A stretch of DNA of 7,555 bases from a bacterium. GTDB taxonomy: Bacteria; UBA9089; UBA9088. This document shows, in pieces, positions 6,068 through 7,555 of the stretch (within the stretch, counting starts at the first letter, position 1; each line of letters begins with the position of its first letter). Location: positions 1-7,555 of the forward strand of contig DNCM01000063.1 of NCBI GenBank assembly GCA_003498085.1, read 5' to 3'. A program made the position numbers and the translations under genes. The notes below the pieces were generated by a model, which saw only the letters and a list, made by a program, of their open reading frames with translations, did no database searches and was not told where the DNA came from.

Positions 6068-7117
6068 CTTAAGCCTCATATCATTTGGAGAGTCTGCATG
6101 CCTTAATGCATCTTCTTGCGATATTTTTCCCTCTTGGTAAAGTTCGTATATTGTCTGGTCAAAAGATTGACAACCCTCGTTTCTTGAGCTCTCAATTGTA
6201 CTTTTAAGCTCACCACCAATCTGACCCCTTCTTATAAGTTCTTTTACCCTTGGTGTTACAATCATAACTTCAATTGCAGCAACCCTTTTTTTGTCAATAC
6301 CAGGTATTAGCCTCTGGGAAATTACAGCCTTAAGATTTAACGACAGGTTAAGATATATCTGTGCATGCATTTCTTCCGGGAAAAAATTTATCAATCTCTC
6401 CATTGTTTGATTTGCATTTGTTGCATGTAGGGTAGATAAGACAAGATGTCCTGTTTCTGCATAGTATATAGCAGAGGAAACAGTTTCTGTATCTCTCATT
6501 TCTCCAATCAAAATAACCTCTGGTGCCTGTCTCAAAGTGTTCTTTAAAGCATTTCCGAACGAATAGGTATCTATTCCAACCTCCCTTTGACTTACTACCC
6601 CTTTTTTATCCAAATGAATAAACTCAATAGGATCTTCAATGGTTATAATGTGACCTGTTTTATTTTCGTTTCTGTAGTCTATAATTGCCGCAAGTGTTGT
6701 TGATTTCCCAGAACCTGTTGCTCCACTAACAATAACAAGACCTCTTGGAGTAAGAGCAATTTCTTTAAATATAGGTGGGAGACTAAGGTCATCGATTGTT
6801 GCAATATGTAACTTTATCTGGCGAAAGACTATTGCGACACTTTCTCTTTGTCTGTAGACATTTACCCTAAAACGAACACCTGGTAAATGGTATGCAAAGT
6901 TAAGTTCTTTTTCTCTTTCAAACTCCCGTTTTTGCTCATCTGTCATGATAGAATATGCAAGCTGCTCTGTATCTTGTGGTGTTAATACATCCATCTTTGT
7001 AGGAAGGGTATTTCCTTCTATTCTATACATTGGAGGACTTCCTGTTTTAATATATAAATCTGATGCATTCGTTTCGACCATCTTCTCAAGCAATTGATCC
7101 ATAGACATTGTAATCAT
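6050..7117 (-). CDS. pilT: Type IV pilus retraction ATPase, PilT/PilU family
   Basis: PilT-family hexameric ATPases sit at the inner-membrane base of type IV pili and power pilus retraction (twitching, adhesion, DNA uptake). The 355-residue protein has the N-terminal ASDLYIKTGSPPMYRIEG domain (18-35), Walker A GATGSGKST at 132-140, the Asp box ITIEDPIEF at 158-166, Walker B VILIGEMRD at 201-209, the His box GHLVLSTLHA at 223-232, and FFPEE...LNLKAVISQRLIPG (245-273). The C-terminus GCQSFDQTIYELYQEG...EDALRHADSPNDMRLKMKG is closer to the PilU branch than to classical PilT, and the PilT motif AIRNLIRE is not seen. ATGs at 7117, 7108 and 7102 are all possible starts; family alignment favours 7108 or 7102. 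No other pilus gene is in the window. Confidence 0.93.
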   Translation of the reverse strand: MITMSMDQLLEKMVETNASDLYIKTGSPPMYRIEGNTLPTKMDVLTPQDTEQLAYSIMTDEQKREFEREKELNFAYHLPGVRFRVNVYRQRESVAIVFRQIKLHIATIDDLSLPPIFKEIALTPRGLVIVSGATGSGKSTTLAAIIDYRNENKTGHIITIEDPIEFIHLDKKGVVSQREVGIDTYSFGNALKNTLRQAPEVILIGEMRDTETVSSAIYYAETGHLVLSTLHATNANQTMERLINFFPEEMHAQIYLNLSLNLKAVISQRLIPGIDKKRVAAIEVMIVTPRVKELIRRGQIGGELKSTIESSRNEGCQSFDQTIYELYQEGKISQEDALRHADSPNDMRLKMKGLA

Positions 7118-7139
7118 CGTAGGATATTACTCACTTCAT

Positions 7140-7187
7140 CTATATCTTGTCAAAAAATGATTCGGAAGTAAGCTTCAAAAATTTATC
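7140..7187 (-). pseudogene. Out-of-frame C-terminal tail resembling the upstream gene's C-terminus
   Basis: Just after the 86-residue gene, in the +1 frame, the minus strand encodes DKFLKLTSESFFDKI and then TAG. The partial gene at the right window edge ends GNFFKLMSESLSKKDL and then TAG. They share the F-x-KL-x-SES core and end at a similar distance, and the DNA is also alike (TGATTC...TAAGCTT...AAATTT on the plus strand in both). This looks like the true or ancestral C-terminus of the 86-residue protein, cut off by a one-base shift at the AAATGAT junction (7185-7191). A programmed +1 frameshift at the TGA is conceivable but unproven. Confidence 0.5.
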
Positions 7188-7446
7188 ATTTCTTAATCTC
7201 TGCAAGGCTTTTTATAAGCTCTCTTGTTGATGCTGTCTCTTGAGCTATAAGTTCTCTTGTAGAACTTTCTTCTTGGACTATGAGGTTTGCTATCATTCTA
7301 AGTCCTTCGTCCATCCTCCTAAACCCCTCGTCCATCTTATCTCCTAACATTCTTGTCTGCCTACCGTTCTGGATAAATAATAGGGTCAAAATGAATGATA
7401 GGAAGACTCCCCTAGCAGTGAATATGCATTGAAATACAAAATCCAT
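7186..7446 (-). CDS. Small membrane-anchored coiled-coil protein, function unknown
   Basis: I cannot assign this 86-residue protein to a named family. Residues about 5-26 are hydrophobic with one Arg (from FQCIFTARG to TLLFIQ), consistent with an N-terminal membrane anchor. The rest is a charged helix with coiled-coil character. Two near-repeats are visible: MDEGFRR/MDEGLRM (38-51) and the 11-residue pair QEESSTRELIA/QETASTRELIK (58-79). The start is supported by a strong ribosome site (AAAGGTGATG) and an upstream promoter. It ends 68 bases before the pilus ATPase ATG on the same strand, so co-transcription is likely, but a role in pilus function is only a guess from position. Its 3' end may be frameshifted, since a tail like that of the upstream partial gene follows in the +1 frame. 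Confidence 0.75.
   Translation of the reverse strand: MDFVFQCIFTARGVFLSFILTLLFIQNGRQTRMLGDKMDEGFRRMDEGLRMIANLIVQEESSTRELIAQETASTRELIKSLAEIKK
7210..7275 (-). repeat. Two tandem 33-base units encoding an 11-residue coiled-coil repeat
   Basis: Residues 58-68 and 69-79 of the small membrane protein are a tandem duplication with 8 of 11 residues identical (core STRELI). The two 33-base DNA units are also visibly similar, indicating an internal duplication within a hendecad-type coiled coil. Confidence 0.65.
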
Positions 7447-7449
7447 TTA

Positions 7450-7459
7450 CATCACCTTT
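7450..7459 (-). promoter_or_regulatory. Shine-Dalgarno site of the 86-residue gene
   Basis: AAAGGTGATG on the minus strand has its GGTG core six bases from the ATG at 7446. This matches the thi4 site in sequence and spacing and fixes this start. Confidence 0.75.
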
Positions 7460-7467
7460 TTTGTAAA

Positions 7468-7497
7468 AGTATAAACCACAAGGGGATACTTTGTCTA
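7468..7497 (-). promoter_or_regulatory. Promoter of the small-protein / pilus ATPase genes
   Basis: TAGACA (7497-7492), an 18-base spacer and TATACT (7473-7468) on the minus strand match 5 of 6 bases of each sigma-70 consensus box. The start of RNA would be near 7461, about 15 bases before the ATG and just upstream of the ribosome site. The -35 box overlaps the second of two tandem TAG stop codons of the preceding gene. It could drive the small gene, the pilus ATPase and possibly rplU and the tRNA. Confidence 0.55.
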
Positions 7498-7555
7498 CTA
7501 TAAATCTTTTTTGGACAGTGATTCAGACATAAGCTTAAAAAAATTTCCTCTAAAG
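7498..7555 (-). CDS. 3' end of an unidentified gene, possible paralogue of the 86-residue protein
   Basis: Only 18 codons lie inside the window. The minus-strand frame reads FRGNFFKLMSESLSKKDL and ends with two tandem in-frame TAG codons (7498-7500 and 7495-7497). Its C-terminus resembles the out-of-frame tail found after the 86-residue gene, which is why I treat it as coding and as a probable paralogue in tandem. Nothing more can be said about function, and the 5' part is outside the window. Confidence 0.45.
   Translation of the reverse strand, partial: FRGNFFKLMSESLSKKDL

Noticed and set aside
5807..6140. Plus-strand frames of 83 and 107 residues over rplU and the end of the ATPase gene
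   Set aside because: They are antisense shadows of rplU and pilT, rich in Leu/Ser as expected from complementing Lys/Glu-rich genes.

Overview
The window reads as a compact, AT-rich bacterial chromosome segment. Arg is mostly AGA/AGG, Ile is often ATA, intergenic gaps run from 1 to about 70 bases, and the tRNA has no encoded CCA. The gene set (mnmA, alaS, rplU, a PilT/PilU-type pilus ATPase, a Thi4-type thiazole synthase) is clearly bacterial. A Thi4 in place of the ThiG/ThiH route, plus a helix-hairpin-helix radical SAM protein, suggests an anaerobic and possibly thermophilic or little-sampled lineage. I cannot name a phylum from the sequence alone.

Layout. Bases 1-1206 lie on the minus strand: mnmA (tRNA 2-thiolation), followed by a possible 57-residue protein starting with TTG and overlapping the mnmA stop by four bases. 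A 57-base gap with an A/T palindrome separates mnmA from a divergent plus-strand run at 1264-5613: thi4, a radical SAM/HhH protein of the putative DNA modification/repair type (1-base gap), and alaS (11-base gap). Bases 5645-7555 are again minus strand. In transcription order they hold the 3' end of an unknown gene, an 86-residue membrane-anchored coiled-coil protein, a PilT/PilU ATPase, rplU (ribosomal protein L21) and a tRNA with anticodon CAU, probably tRNA-Ile2. That group converges on alaS.

How the genes fit together. Translation dominates: mnmA, alaS, rplU and the tRNA. Thi4 adds thiamin-thiazole synthesis, and both Thi4 and MnmA are sulfur-insertion enzymes sharing a divergent promoter region. 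The pilus ATPase and its small membrane neighbour form a surface-motility pair by position only.

Most notable. (1) rplU has no stop codon before the tRNA gene. Its reading frame runs 38 bases into the tRNA and stops on the TAA formed by anticodon base 36 and bases 37-38, so RNase P processing would remove the L21 stop codon. (2) The 86-residue gene is followed, one frame over, by a 15-codon tail that resembles the C-terminus of the partial gene upstream. This points to tandem paralogues with a frameshift between body and tail. (3) Thi4 carries Cys162 at the position I align with the yeast sulfur-donor Cys. (4) alaS contains an in-frame degenerate heptanucleotide repeat. I found no CRISPR array, transposase or phage gene.
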